The notes under the pieces are model-generated. The model was not told the origin of the DNA. It did no database searches and saw only the letters and a list, made by a program, of their open reading frames with translations. This document shows positions 40,901 through 47,670 of a stretch of 64,000 nt of DNA, one piece after another. Made by a program: the position numbers and the translations under genes. Each line of letters starts with the position of its first letter. Position 1 is the stretch's first letter. Origin of the DNA: Prochilodus magdalenae. Its lineage: Eukaryota; Chordata; Actinopteri; Characiformes; Prochilodontidae. The stretch is from positions 62,001 to 126,000 of the forward strand of contig JAMWET010005505.1 in assembly GCA_024036415.1 (NCBI GenBank), read 5' to 3'.

Positions 40901-43205
40901 CTGCCAGCAGTAAAGAACACTCTCCTTGTCTGGCTCCTGAGGAGAGGAAACGCGGTACAACACCAGCAGCCTGTCAACAAACAAACAGACCTCTATTTCC
41001 ATCCCACCAATGGTCTTAGCAGCGCCTTTAAAGCGATAGTTTAGATTTACTATGTCCCCCTTGTTACCCCAAATGTAGTCGATCAGCTGAGACACGCTTG
41101 GTATCTGAACTTTGCTTATTTACTTTGACCTCCGAAGCTAGGAGGCTAATATAGCTAACAAGTAATTAAAGCCTACATTTTACCAATTAGCATGTTGCTA
41201 ACTGGAAACCCTTAAAAAGGGTATCAACAAAGTTGCATGTAAAACATATTAAAACGTACAGGTCATACTCTAGTCCAGGCAGTCCATATATGTATAGTAT
41301 GCAAAGTTTAGCCCCGCCCATAACCGTTTAGCCCCACCTATTCAACCTACAATGGTTTAGCCCCATCCAATCAGCCTATAGCACTTCTGTCCCATCCATT
41401 CCGCCTATACCAGTTTAGCTCCACCCATTCATCCTACAGCAGTTAGGCTTCACTTATTCACCCTACAGTGGTTTAGACCCTCCTAATTAGACTACAGTGG
41501 TTTATAGAACCTTAATATATCTGAGCCTATCTAGAACTGAATTAGAGTGCTGTAGAACCAAGAACTTAAAAATCTCCAAAAGGAACCACTTCTGAGAGGT
41601 TAGAAGTTTAAGCCTCCTTTTGACTACTCGAATGCTGTGGCCATCTTACAGTCCAGCACCAACACTTCAAGGAACCGAACTGAGGGATGGAGAAGTTGCA
41701 CCGAACTTCAGATGTAAGAAGTTCCTTCCACTGCCCCTCCTCATCCCCATCCTTACTGGGCAGAGCTAAAGCAGTCATATAGCTCCACAAAGTGCAGTAC
41801 TCACTTCTGGTTATAAGAGCTACAGCAGAATCGGCACAACTACTAGATCAGAATCAGCACCTACAACAGTAACCATACGAGAGCAGGAACTATACTTACT
41901 ATAATACAAATCAAACTAACTAACTAATACCCAGTAATCTACCTCTATTCTACTATGTGCAATAACACCCAGTAATCTACCTCTATTCTACTATGTGCAA
42001 TAATACCCAGTAATCTACCTCTATTCCACTATGTGCAATAATACCCAGTAATCTACCTCTATTCTACTATGTGCAATAAAACTGCTGTCTTCTGGGTTTA
42101 AATTTTTAGTATTTAAGTATATATTGTTCTGTATTTTTTGTATGTCGATCTTATTTATTATTTGTATACTTCCTGACACTTCTGTTCTTTCCTCCATGCT
42201 GCTTTAACATTGCAAATTTCCCCACTGTGGGATCAATAAAGGATTATCTTATCTTATCCTAACTACAACTGGAACCATACTAACTACAGCATAGACATAC
42301 GGCATTGAGCAGAACCCATACTAGACAGATCAGGAAACATGCTTTTACAGAAGCCATAGCAACTACAACAGGAACCATACTGGTTAGAGGCGGAACCATA
42401 CTAACTATAATCATGTAGACTACAACAGGAACCATACTAGATAAAGGCAAAACCATACTAGATAAAGGCAGAACCATACTTACACTATACTATTACAGGA
42501 ACCATACTAACTACAACAGAACATTACTAGGAGGAGTAGCAACTGTCCTAACCATTATAGGAACTGTACTAGATAAAACATGAACCATATTAACTACAAA
42601 GTAACCACACAGACCAGCAAGCACACTAACTATAAACATGCTGACGACAGGACAGGAGAAACACTCAACTACCACAATAGAGACCCCATTAACTGTAGGA
42701 GTGGAGCAGGAAGCACACCGAGATGTAAGACCCCAACGGTATGTAATCAGAGCAGAGCAGGATGACAGACAGGGTACATGTACAGGAGTGGAGCAGGAAG
42801 CCCACCGAGATGTAAGACCCCAGCAGCAGGTAATCAAAGCAGGACAGGAGGACAGACAGGGTACATGTACAGGAATGATTAAAATGTGAGCAGATCTGAC
42901 CTGAGGAGGTCATCTATGGAAGTTATGTAAAGCTTTACAGCTTTGCTAGACACACTACTGTCCCCCGATAACCTCAGCAGCAGCGCATAATAATAATATT
43001 AATACTAATAATATTAGTACTACTACTAATAATAATGCTGTGTGGAAGCCCGTTTGGTTACCTGATTGTGAACGTCCAGCGACGCAGGCGAGTTTTCAAA
43101 CACTCTGTCTCGATACAGCGACCACAAACCCACATTCGGCAGGAACAGCAGAGCTACGATCAGCAGTCCGGCCAGCTGCAACAGCCTCTTCTCTCTCCTC
43201 CTCAT
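12660..43205 (-). CDS. galnt10: galnt10, polypeptide N-acetylgalactosaminyltransferase 10 (5' six exons; 3' end outside window)
   Basis: The enzyme transfers GalNAc from UDP-GalNAc to Ser/Thr of proteins or glycopeptides in the Golgi, starting mucin-type O-glycans. Six minus-strand exons (144, 100, 139, 167, 186 and 184 bp) join in phase into about 306 residues: cytosolic basic tail MRRREKR, signal anchor about residues 8-28, short stem, conserved block [33 protein letters not shown], then the GT27 GT-A fold with [10 protein letters not shown] (143-152), ILVDDFSDR (175-183), the metal-binding DSH (231-233) and [11 protein letters not shown] (280-290). The family is about 600 residues, so the HxxH/WGGE part and the ricin-type lectin domain lie beyond the left edge; no exon for them was found in 1-12655. 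Assignment to GALNT10 rests on resemblance to the human protein from memory and on mfap3 lying just upstream, as in human. Paralogue confusion within the GALNT family is the main alternative. Confidence 0.93.
12935..13105. repeat. tandem repeat, about 22-bp unit, in the 405-bp galnt10 intron
   Basis: Seven or eight units of GAATAATTCATAGTAGATGC with small changes. It fills much of the short intron between exons 6 and 5. Confidence 0.85.
13147..13168. repeat. homopolymer run C then T
   Basis: About eleven C followed by about nine T, 80 bp from the galnt10 exon 5 boundary. Such runs are prone to sequencing and assembly error. Confidence 0.8.
13249..13434 (-). CDS. galnt10: galnt10 coding exon 5 (DxH metal-binding motif)
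   Basis: The acceptor CCTCCCAG precedes AG CAC CTA. The exon encodes [40 protein letters not shown] and [23 protein letters not shown] (231-233) is the Mn2+-binding DxH motif essential in the family. Where relatives read PPLLD before the junction, this sequence gives PPLD and then T/GTGGGA, the only GT that keeps the correct phase. That donor is weak, so the last two or three residues of the exon and its 3' boundary are uncertain. Confidence 0.88.
13435..15774. other. galnt10 intron, mostly AT-rich; small dispersed repeats
   Basis: It contains 13876-13955, which matches 18945-19024 in reverse orientation (shared CACAAACTCATTAATCTTTA). At 14058-14105 there are three telomere-like units (CTACATTTACACTAAACCC), the reverse complement of the 25-bp array motif in mfap3 intron 1. 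14760-15100 is very AT-rich. No exon seen. Confidence 0.6.
15775..15995. repeat. minisatellite, about 29-bp unit (GTTTAGCCCC...CCTACAGCA)
   Basis: Seven or eight units containing TTAGCCCCACACATTCAGCC. The same motif forms arrays at 27335-27860 (reverse orientation) and 41305-41510. Confidence 0.88.
16691..16863. mobile_element. palindromic MITE-like insertion nested in the hAT element
   Basis: A perfect 17-bp inverted repeat, GGCCCACTGCCCTGCAC at 16709-16725 and its complement at 16836-16852, brackets about 110 bp. The opening CTCAACCCTGGCCCTGGAGG is typical of a fish-wide short inverted-repeat element. Confidence 0.75.
16948..17019. repeat. (AT)n microsatellite
   Basis: About 35 AT dinucleotides within the hAT element. 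Confidence 0.95.
17233..17418 (-). pseudogene. N-terminal fragment of hAT transposase (BED-type zinc finger start)
   Basis: Reading from ATG at 17418, [20 protein letters not shown] is followed by [20 protein letters not shown]. The CxxC and the following TSN resemble the first half of a BED zinc finger; the H(x)H half and the whole catalytic part are missing. It sits inside the hAT element and is presumably what remains of its first exon. Confidence 0.6.
17810..18199. other. no gene seen
   Basis: 18095-18190 (TATAAATAAAGCGCTC followed by a G/T-rich stretch) faintly resembles the end of a long terminal repeat, but no partner was found. Confidence 0.3.
18205..18385 (-). repeat. dispersed repeat X, copy 1
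   Basis: The reverse strand contains GGTGGTGAATGGAACCAGAC, GTTACTACATGAGATGGTTA and GTCTGAGATGCTG, shared with copies at 21815, 39925 and 62875. No coding capacity seen; probably a non-autonomous mobile element. Confidence 0.8.
18945..19024 (-). repeat. dispersed repeat pair with 13876-13955
   Basis: The two stretches agree over about 70 bp in opposite orientation, including CACAAACTCATTAATCTTTA. Family unknown. Confidence 0.75.
19360..19800. repeat. C/A-rich block with an internal duplication
   Basis: CCACCCCAAAACCCCCCAAA-type sequence. A segment with CAGCTTAAAG, CCTGATGAACGTAC and TTATGTA recurs at about 19505-19600 and 19725-19805. Confidence 0.5.
20033..20110. repeat. (ATGT)n microsatellite
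   Basis: About 19 tandem TATG tetranucleotides in the galnt10 intron just downstream of exon 4. Confidence 0.95.
20277..20443 (-). CDS. galnt10: galnt10 coding exon 4 (nucleotide-sugar binding half of GT-A fold)
   Basis: The exon encodes (N)[46 protein letters not shown] and ILVDDFSDR. These are signature motifs of the GT27 catalytic domain; the ILVDD region binds UDP-GalNAc. The 3' splice site is immediately preceded on the sense strand by about 100 nt of TG repeat and there is no pyrimidine tract (see findings). The donor is AGAG/GTACAT, phase 1. Confidence 0.93.
20444..20547. repeat. (CA)n on plus strand = (TG)n in galnt10 pre-mRNA, abutting exon 4
   Basis: About 45 dinucleotides, interrupted once by CATACA, ending one or two bases from the exon 4 acceptor AG. 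It replaces the normal pyrimidine tract. Confidence 0.95.
20750..21180. repeat. degenerate tandem repeat (GGTGGTTGCTAGGCTGTTGC)
   Basis: About 13 diverged units, each with a GGTGGTTGCTA(G/A)G core and often ATGGTATCTCA. Similar arrays lie at 31765-32125 and 61495-61600. Confidence 0.85.
21815..22215 (+). repeat. dispersed repeat X, copy 2
   Basis: Shares with 62875-63270 the blocks GAACTGTTCA(A/C)AGTGGTGG, TGAATGGAACCAGACGTCCC, ATTCATGGTGGAGGGATACA and ACATGGAGAACCCTGGTT over about 400 bp, with an extra stretch around 22030-22090. Confidence 0.88.
22550..22700 (+). repeat. dispersed repeat Y, copy 1
   Basis: Matches 34200-34350 in reverse orientation (shared GTGGAAAATGG..CCAAAGCA and TTCACTG..CT sections). 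The apparent long open frame at 22455-22874 is not supported by anything else. Confidence 0.7.
23285..23785 (+). mobile_element. hAT-like non-autonomous element remnant, copy 1
   Basis: Aligns along most of its length with 39185-39575 (GTGTGTTTAATC(T/A)GCAGTTTAG, GAATGAAACACTGTGAAAAA, CAGACAGCAAAAC). It ends ACGGTGCATCCCTA, the complement of TAGGGATGCACCG, a terminal repeat I associate with fish hAT elements. It contains palindromic GTGGGCCA words. Confidence 0.65.
23862..24000 (-). CDS. galnt10: galnt10 coding exon 3
   Basis: The acceptor is GATTCCAG and the donor GTGAGG. With the G from exon 2 it reads [19 protein letters not shown] and then [20 protein letters not shown] and LPDIRHP, a block strongly conserved in the GALNT10 branch just before the catalytic core. 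It ends in phase 2 (AA), completed by C of the next exon to Asn. Confidence 0.93.
24200..24545. repeat. degenerate tandem repeat of about 50 bp
   Basis: Diverged units with AATCCCATGATATAAAAC, AGATGTAGAAA and CCCAGATTATATTAA in the 956-bp galnt10 intron between exons 3 and 2. Confidence 0.65.
24957..25056 (-). CDS. galnt10: galnt10 coding exon 2 (stem region)
   Basis: The acceptor TTTAG precedes GGGCTGAAC. The exon encodes a Gly/Pro-rich stem ([14 protein letters not shown]) followed by the conserved [15 protein letters not shown]. It ends CGA CCA G before an excellent donor GTGAGT (phase 1). The stem is shorter than in mammals, as expected for this poorly conserved part. The intron between this exon and exon 1 is 18.0 kb and full of repeats. 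Confidence 0.9.
25057..27330. other. galnt10 intron 1 (3' part), no exon seen; (CA)n at 25931-25968
   Basis: It includes an A-run near 25490 and a short CA microsatellite. 26190-27020 has several small open frames on both strands but none resembles a protein I know. Confidence 0.5.
27335..27860. repeat. minisatellite, about 29-bp unit (reverse orientation of the 15.8-kb array)
   Basis: About 17 units around GGGGCTAAACTGCTGTAGGC, then TGAATGGGT, moderately diverged. Confidence 0.9.
27861..28479. other. no gene seen
   Basis: 28030-28250 has a modest plus-strand open frame ([13 protein letters not shown] type) that I could not assign. Confidence 0.3.
28480..29025 (-). mobile_element. Tc1/mariner-like element, internally deleted copy
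   Basis: Minus-strand copy of the 5.6-kb element. The terminal motif, complement of AGTGGATTCCTTCTGGATGC, is at about 28963-28982, with ACACTCATC further out. It has a subterminal GTCAAACCTACCCACCATG and, at the other end, C-terminal transposase remnants such as [18 protein letters not shown]. Confidence 0.75.
29590..30050 (+). repeat. widespread fish interspersed repeat with internal 17-19 bp tandem repeats
   Basis: Contains GTGACACTGACGTGGTGGTG, GAGTGGATCAGACACAGCAG and CCACTCTATTAGACATGCC, a non-coding repeat I have seen in many otophysan sequences. At 29903-29970 CACAGGACACTGCTGCC repeats four times. A second partial copy is at 61378-61490. Confidence 0.75.
30051..30397. other. no gene seen
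   Basis: Open frames on both strands are short and unrelated to known proteins. Confidence 0.3.
30398..30545 (+). repeat. dispersed repeat Z, copy 1
   Basis: TTAACATAGCCAACCAGTAA, TGGAAGCTTAAAC and ACTTACACCTA are shared with 31505-31650 and, more distantly, 41040-41215. It is followed by four CACTCATACA units. Confidence 0.75.
31375..31500 (-). mobile_element. terminal fragment of the Tc1-like element
   Basis: Contains CAGCTGCTCCCAGAAGGAAG (31400) and TTTAGACTGATACGGGAAA, which aligns with 43741-43870, the outer end of another copy. Confidence 0.65.
31505..31770 (+). repeat. dispersed repeat Z, copy 2, plus adjoining fish-wide repeat
   Basis: The first 145 bp match 30398-30545. Then GACTGCATGACTTTGAACTT, CAGACACGGGGAGAACATG and ATCTCCACACAGAAAG resemble a very common teleost interspersed sequence. 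It breaks the Tc1-like material at 31500 from that at 32125. Confidence 0.65.
31775..32125. repeat. degenerate tandem repeat (GGTTCCTAAGGTG..CCACTGCTGTGG)
   Basis: About nine units of roughly 40 bp with TTTCCCAGGCAGTTCCTAAG, related in sequence to the array at 20.8 kb. Confidence 0.8.
32126..32690 (-). mobile_element. Tc1/mariner-like element, best coding remnant
   Basis: The minus strand reads [18 protein letters not shown] and [20 protein letters not shown], ending TPY, the characteristic C-terminus of Tc1-type transposases. Upstream is a [11 protein letters not shown] piece from the middle region joined to it after a large deletion. It is decayed by frameshifts and inactive. Confidence 0.85.
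32735..32820 (+). mobile_element. 3' end of a non-LTR retrotransposon
   Basis: GTCAATAAAGTCTGATTCTG, then ATAAAAA, resembles the 3' terminal repeat tail of fish LINEs. Only the last 80-90 bp are recognisable. Confidence 0.45.
33400..34130 (+). mobile_element. second, distinct Tc1/mariner lineage (decayed)
   Basis: Pieces read [66 protein letters not shown] and DDQVIPTMD in changing frames, the order expected in a Tc1 transposase DDE region. Stops and frameshifts throughout. An inverted duplication at 33951-34034 is unusual. Confidence 0.85.
33951..34034. other. 84-nt near-perfect hairpin
   Basis: The left arm 33951-33980 (starting TGACCAGGTTATACCAAC) pairs with 34005-34034 over 30 bp with one mismatch; the loop is 24 nt. 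It lies inside the decayed Tc1 sequence. Confidence 0.9.
34200..34350 (-). repeat. dispersed repeat Y, copy 2
   Basis: Reverse-orientation match to 22550-22700, immediately after the Tc1 remnant. Confidence 0.7.
34351..35455. other. no gene seen
   Basis: Apparently low-copy intronic sequence of galnt10. Confidence 0.4.
35460..36480. repeat. tandem repeat, about 41-bp unit (AGAACCATTCACTGATGTAG)
   Basis: About 25 moderately diverged units, each with CAGAACCATTCA, TGTAGAACA and TAGCTAGGCTGTTTCC. In galnt10 intron 1. Confidence 0.92.
36690..36860 (-). mobile_element. terminal fragment of the Tc1-like element
   Basis: GTCAGCCAGATACAGCGATA and GATTCCCTCTAGGTGCAGCT correspond to the subterminal and terminal parts of the 28.5-kb copy. 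Confidence 0.6.
36861..39184. other. no gene seen; possible decayed DNA transposon about 37330-37700
   Basis: TAATCTACTGGTTACTGAAA..AATCGATTATT and AGGGTTGCAACAAACTATC resemble the ends of a fish element rich in ATCGATTAATCG words. Not delimited. The rest is unassigned intron. Confidence 0.35.
39185..39575 (+). mobile_element. hAT-like non-autonomous element remnant, copy 2
   Basis: Aligns with 23285-23785 and ends GTGGTGCATTCCTA, a mutated form of the same terminal repeat. Confidence 0.6.
39925..40030 (+). repeat. dispersed repeat X, copy 3 (truncated by a minisatellite)
   Basis: CAGAGTGGTTCGATGTGAAA, GAACTGTTCACAGTGGTAG and TGAATGGAACCAGACGT match the other X copies. Sequence then passes directly into the 37-bp array. 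Confidence 0.8.
40020..40300. repeat. minisatellite, 37-bp-type unit (CACACCAAACCCACTCTCAA)
   Basis: Seven or eight units, the reverse complement of the unit at 44810-46392. Confidence 0.9.
40301..41039. other. no gene seen
   Basis: CA/CCA-rich stretch near 40830-40880; otherwise unassigned intron. Confidence 0.4.
41040..41215 (+). repeat. dispersed repeat Z, copy 3 (diverged)
   Basis: AGCTAACAAGTAATTAAAGC and neighbouring words align loosely with the Z copies at 30.4 and 31.5 kb. Confidence 0.45.
41305..41510. repeat. minisatellite, about 29-bp unit (third locus)
   Basis: Six or seven units of GTTTAGCCCCACCTATTCA type, diverged from the 15.8-kb array. Confidence 0.85.
41930..42085. repeat. 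tandem repeat, about 38-bp unit
   Basis: Four nearly identical units with CAGTAATCTACCTCTATTCT, then ACTATGTGCAATAAT. Confidence 0.93.
42095..42252 (+). mobile_element. 5'-truncated LINE 3' end with (TTATC)n tail
   Basis: CAAATTTCCCCACTGTGGGA, then TCAATAAAGGATTATCTTAT, is a familiar 3' end of fish non-LTR retrotransposons. Only the 3' UTR end is present. Confidence 0.65.
42255..42560. repeat. degenerate short tandem repeat (GGAACCATACTAACTACAAC)
   Basis: Irregular units of about 20-30 bp. Confidence 0.75.
42693..42880. repeat. two-copy tandem duplication of about 84 bp
   Basis: GGAGTGGAGCAGGAAGC..CACCGAGATGTAAGACCCC..GACAGACAGGGTACATGTAC occurs twice in succession. Confidence 0.9.
43062..43205 (-). 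CDS. galnt10: galnt10 coding exon 1 (start codon, signal anchor)
   Basis: ATG is the reverse complement of CAT at 43203-43205. It encodes 48 residues: MRRREKR, then a hydrophobic stretch [19 protein letters not shown] that anchors a type II Golgi protein, then [13 protein letters not shown]. The last codon is CAG, followed by donor GTAACC (phase 0). The start is chosen because MRR(R/K)EKRLLQ matches the known N-terminus of GALNT10 and no better upstream Met is in frame before GC-rich leader sequence. Confidence 0.92.
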
Positions 43206-43400
43206 GTTTCGGGGTGTTCTGGCCCTCTAAATGCCCCGCTGCCCCTCCGCTACTACCCCACCGACCCGCGGCAACAACTTCCCCACCAAAATCAGTAGAA
43301 CAGACTGCGAGGACACTTCCGCTGGCTGGGGTGAACCAACTCCGTTCAGGCGCGGGGGGGGGAGCGCAGACACCCGTTCGCTCAGTTTCACCACAATTGA
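43206..43400 (-). promoter_or_regulatory. GC-rich leader / probable promoter-proximal region of galnt10
   Basis: This stretch directly upstream of the galnt10 start is clearly richer in G+C and CpG than its surroundings (for example CCGACCCGCGGC near 43260 and GGCGCGGGGGGG near 43350). That fits a CpG-type promoter and 5' UTR. No TATA box or defined start site could be identified, so this is inference from position and composition. Confidence 0.4.
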
Positions 43401-43739
43401 GGCAATAATATTAATGTTAAAAACAATAAATGAATGTATTAATATGAATATTAACCAACGCTCATATTTAAACAATTGTATGTTAGTACAGTAGCTCAAA
43501 TTGTTTGAGAACATGGAGCTGTGCTCAGAGCTGACGGCCCCTCTGCTGAGCTTGAAGTGGACCAGGCGGTAAAGTTATTGCTGAGGGATGAACAGGTTGG
43601 AGCTGCAGGTCACGGCCAGGTAACGCCGGACATCGCAGCGCTCAGTGGACATGAGGACAACAGTTAAATCGTTTTCCCTTGAAAATGGAGTGAGATATTT
43701 AGGCTGACATTAAAATAGTATGTTTTATTGCAGTAGTAA

Positions 43740-44262
43740 CACACAGACAAACCAAATAAATGTGTAAAGGGGTTTGCAGTGCTATTGGAAAGGAAGATAA
43801 AGGTAACCAGTAAATGATCATAATAAATGATCTTAAATTTAGACTGATATGGACAATATATATTGAGCTACACACACAGATTTAGTGTCTCTCAGTATGG
43901 CGTTGGGCCGCTTTTCTCGCTAACCCAACATGACAGACCTCTCGGCATGGTGTTGCAGAGGTTCCTAATTGGGTCCTGTGATAATCCATCCCATGCAGCT
44001 TGAATATTTTCACACTGTTCCTGCAGAGGGTGCGGTAGGGGTAAAGGTAGAGTGACACTAGTCCTTCTGGACGTGTGACGTGTGACAACAAACCGTTCGT
44101 CTCCACCAACACAAAAGCCTCACTGAAGAAGATCCGCTACCATTCATTAAGAACAGTCATCGTAACGGTCTGTGTGCAGTGATACGGTAATAAGGCCCGT
44201 TTAAAATTTAAAATGATGTCAAACGGACCCACCACATTCCTTCCGGGTGCAGTAATTTTTAA
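43740..44262 (-). mobile_element. Tc1/mariner-like element, internally deleted copy
   Basis: Ends at the complement of ACTGCACCCGGAAGGAATG (about 44235-44255). The minus strand reads [20 protein letters not shown] and RLLVETN pieces, with the same middle-to-C-terminus junction as the copies at 5.6 and 32.1 kb. Confidence 0.75.
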
Positions 44263-44269
44263 GTGTATG

Positions 44270-44300
<31 letters not shown>

Positions 44301-44809
44301 TGTATTTATTTATTTTGTATGTGTGATTTTGAAAGATTTGGCAACATTGTTTCCTGCTAACAGTGTGAATGTTATTAATGTCGTTTTTCACATGGATCCT
44401 CCAATTACAATATTATTGAGTTAATTTGTTTGGATAATTAGTGCTGAGGCTCCCTGCTGAGTTTCATTACCCAGAAGCCCTTTCTCTATTTTTCTATTTG
44501 CACCACAGCAGGAAACAGCAGCTACAGCTCCTCTGAAGGGTGGGATTTATCTCAGACCCCCACACTCATAGAGAGAGTGCTCCTGATTGGAGATCTTAAT
44601 GAATAACAAAAACAGTCACAGATCATTTTCAGCTGACGGGTATTATTACCTCCTGCTTGTGTGGAAATTGTCTCCCATCATCACTTAACACTGCTGCGTT
44701 AATGTAGAGCAGAGCTGCGCAAAGTTCTCATCATGTGTGGCCAAAGTGCTGATCTTCCTGCATGTGGTCGGTAAACATGGATAATGTGCATTCAAGATGT
44801 TAACAGATA
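44263..44809. other. no gene seen; (AT)n at 44268-44290
   Basis: Short AT repeat followed by a T-run, then unassigned sequence. Confidence 0.4.
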
Positions 44810-46392
44810 TTGGATTTGGTGTGAGGTGTAAACAGAGTGAGTAAGAGTGGGTTTGGTGTGAGGTGTAAACAGAGTGATTGAGAGTGGGTTTGGTGTGAGG
44901 TGTAAACAGAGAGAGTGAGAGTGGGTTTGGTGTGAGGTTTAAACAGAGAGAGTGAGAGTGGGTTTGGTGTGAGGTGTAAACAGAGAGAGTGAGAGTGGGT
45001 TTGGTGTGAGAGGTAAACAGAGTGAGTGAGAGTGGGTTTGGTGTGAGGTATAAACAGAGCGATTGAGAGTGGGTTTGGTGTGAGGTGTAAACAGAGTGAT
45101 TGAGAGTGGGTTTGGTGTGAGGTGTAAACAGAGTGATTGAGAGTGGGTTTGGTGTGAGGTGTAAACAGAGTGATTGAGAGTGGGTTTGGTGTGAGGTGTA
45201 AACAGAGAGAGTGAGAGTGGGTTTGGTGTGAGGTGTAAACAGAGTGAGTGAGAGTGGGTTTGGTGTGAGGTGTAAACAGAGTGATTGAGAGTGGGTTTGG
45301 TGTGAGGTGTAAACAGAGTGATTGAGAGTGGGTTTGGTGTGAGGTGTATACAGAGTAACTGAGAGTGGGTTTGGTGTGAGGTGTAAACCGAGTGAGTGAG
45401 AGTGGGTTTGGTGTGAGGTGTAAACAGAGTGACTGAGAGTGGGTTTGGTGTGAGGTGTATACAGAGTGATTGAGAGTGGGTTTGGTGTGAGGTGTATACA
45501 GAGTGATTGAGAGTGGGTTTGGTGTGAGGTGTATACAGAGAGAGTGAGAGTGGGTTTGGTGTGAGGTGTAAACAGAGTGAGGGAGAGTGGGTTTGGTGTG
45601 AGGTGTAAACAGAGTGAGTGAGAGTGGGTTTGGTGTGAGGTGTAAACAGAGTGATTGAGAGTGGGTTTGGTGTGAGGTGTATACAGAGTGAGTGAGAGTG
45701 GGTTTGGTGTGAGGTGTAAACAGAGTGATTGAGAGTGGGTTTGGTGTGAGGTGTATACAGAGTGAGTGAGAGTGGGTTTGGTGTGAGGTGTAAACAGAGT
45801 GAGGGAGAGTGGGTTTGGTGTGAGGTGTAAACAGAGTGAGTGAGAGTGGGTTTGGTGTGAGGTGTAAACAGAGAGAGTGAGAGTGGGTTTGGTGTGAGGT
45901 GTAAACAGAGTGAGTGAGAGTGGGTTTGGTGTGAGGTGTAAACAGAGAGAGTGAGAGTGGGTTTGGTGTGAGGTGTAAACAGAGTGAGTGAGAGTGGGTT
46001 TGGTGTGAGGTGTAAACAGAGAGAGTGAGAGTGGGTTTGGTGTGAGGTGTAAACAGAGTGAGTGAGAGTGGGTTTGGTGTGAGGTGTAAACAGAGTGAGT
46101 GAGAGTGGGGTTTGGTGTGAGGTGTAAACAGAGTGAGTGAGAGTGAGTTTGGTGTGAGGTGTAAACAGAGTGAGTGAGAGTGGGTTTGGTGTGAGGTATA
46201 AACAGAGAGAGTAAGAGTGGGTTTGGTGTGAGGTGTAAACAGAGTGAGTGAGAGTGGGTTTGGTGTGAGGTATAAACAGAGCGATTGAGAGTGGGTTTGG
46301 TGTGAGCTATAAACAGAAAGTGAGAGTGGGTTTGGTGTGAGGTGTTAACAGAGTGAGTGAGAGTGGGTTTGGTGTGAGGTGTAAACAGAGCT
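44810..46392. repeat. 1.6-kb minisatellite, 37-bp unit
   Basis: About 43 units with GAGTGGGTTTGGTGTGAGGT, then GTAAACAGAGTGAGTGA. Units differ mainly in GTGAGTGA versus GTGATTGA versus GAGAGTGA. A 573-codon open frame on the minus strand covers it, only because no frame of the repeat contains a stop. Confidence 0.96.
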
Positions 46393-47105
46393 GTGTTTGG
46401 GGCCACACTCAGGAATCACTGCAGGTCAGATAGTCTTATTGTCCTGGTGCTGAACAAGCTCCTTGAGAGATGGTAGGAGTAACAAAGTACAACAGCATAT
46501 TACTGACACACCCTGTGAACAAAGATCACCTGTACACCTGTACCATGGCTACATCCTGCTTTCATTTAAAGGGCTAGTTCAGCCAAAAGGACATCAACTT
46601 CAACCGAATCTGAACTGCATTAAAGTTACAGTTACACCTCAATAACTTAAAACCTCATTAGCAACGACATCCTGATGCCCAGCAGAAAACCTCATGTTTA
46701 TTTAAATTCATTCATAAGTCTGTCCATGCGCTACACCCTGACCGCTTAACCCACCCTCTATACAAAAAGGCACACCCACACAGTTCACCCACACACTCCA
46801 TGCTGTGGATCGCCTCCCCTCAGAGCAGGAAACTTCTGATAAAACTTGAACACGTTGGGGTCACTGTGTGGGCAGAGACGACACGTATAATCTGAAAGCT
46901 GCTCTGATTGTATAATTATCTCCAGACTGGGTTTTTTCTGCTGAGTCTGCTGTTGCCACTAAACCCATTACTGACTTCATCTGACCAGACAAGACTTCTA
47001 TCTGGAAGGAGCGATAAAAAAAACCTTCTGAGAAAGAAATTATTTCCCTTTGCATTTAAATTAGGTGAAGACAAACAAATATACACTGAATGTAGTCTTA
47101 TAATC
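46393..47105. other. no gene seen
   Basis: Intergenic sequence between arrays. Confidence 0.4.
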
Positions 47106-47109
47106 TACT

Positions 47110-47670
47110 GTACATTTCAGAGATTACCCTCTGGTCATCCCCTGTTTCAGAGATTACCCTCTGGTCATCACTTGCTTCAGAGATTATCCTCTGGTCATCA
47201 CTTGTTTTAAAGATTACCGTCTGCTCATCCCCTGTTTCAGAGATTACCCTCTGCTCATCCCCTGTTTCAGAGTTTACCCTCTGGTCATCACTTGCTTCAG
47301 AGATAATCCTCTGGTCATCGCCTGTTTCAGTGATAACCTCTATTCATCACTTGTTTCAGAGGTTATCCTCTGGTCATCACTTATTTTAGAGATTAAACTC
47401 TGGTCTCACCTGTTTCAGAGATTGCCCTCTGATAATCACCTGTTGCAGAGATTACCCTCTGGTCATCACTTGCTTCAAAGATTACCCTCTGGTCATTACT
47501 TGCTTCAGAGATTACCCTCTGGTCACCACCTGTTTCAGAGATTACCTTCTGGTCATCACCATTTTTTTAGAGATTACCTTCTGGTCATCTTTTGCTTCAG
47601 AGATTACCCTTTGGTCATCACCTCTTTCAGAGATTACTCTTTGGTCATCACCTGTTTCTGAGATTATTGA
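47110..47670. repeat. minisatellite, 30-bp unit
   Basis: About 18 units of AGAGATTACCCTCTGGTCAT, then CACCTGTTTC. The period is a multiple of three, so open frames (RLPSGHHLLQ repeats) arise by chance. Confidence 0.92.

Noticed and set aside
44685..46406. 573-residue open frame on the minus strand
   Set aside because: It is exactly the 37-bp minisatellite plus short flanks; there is no splice context or domain.
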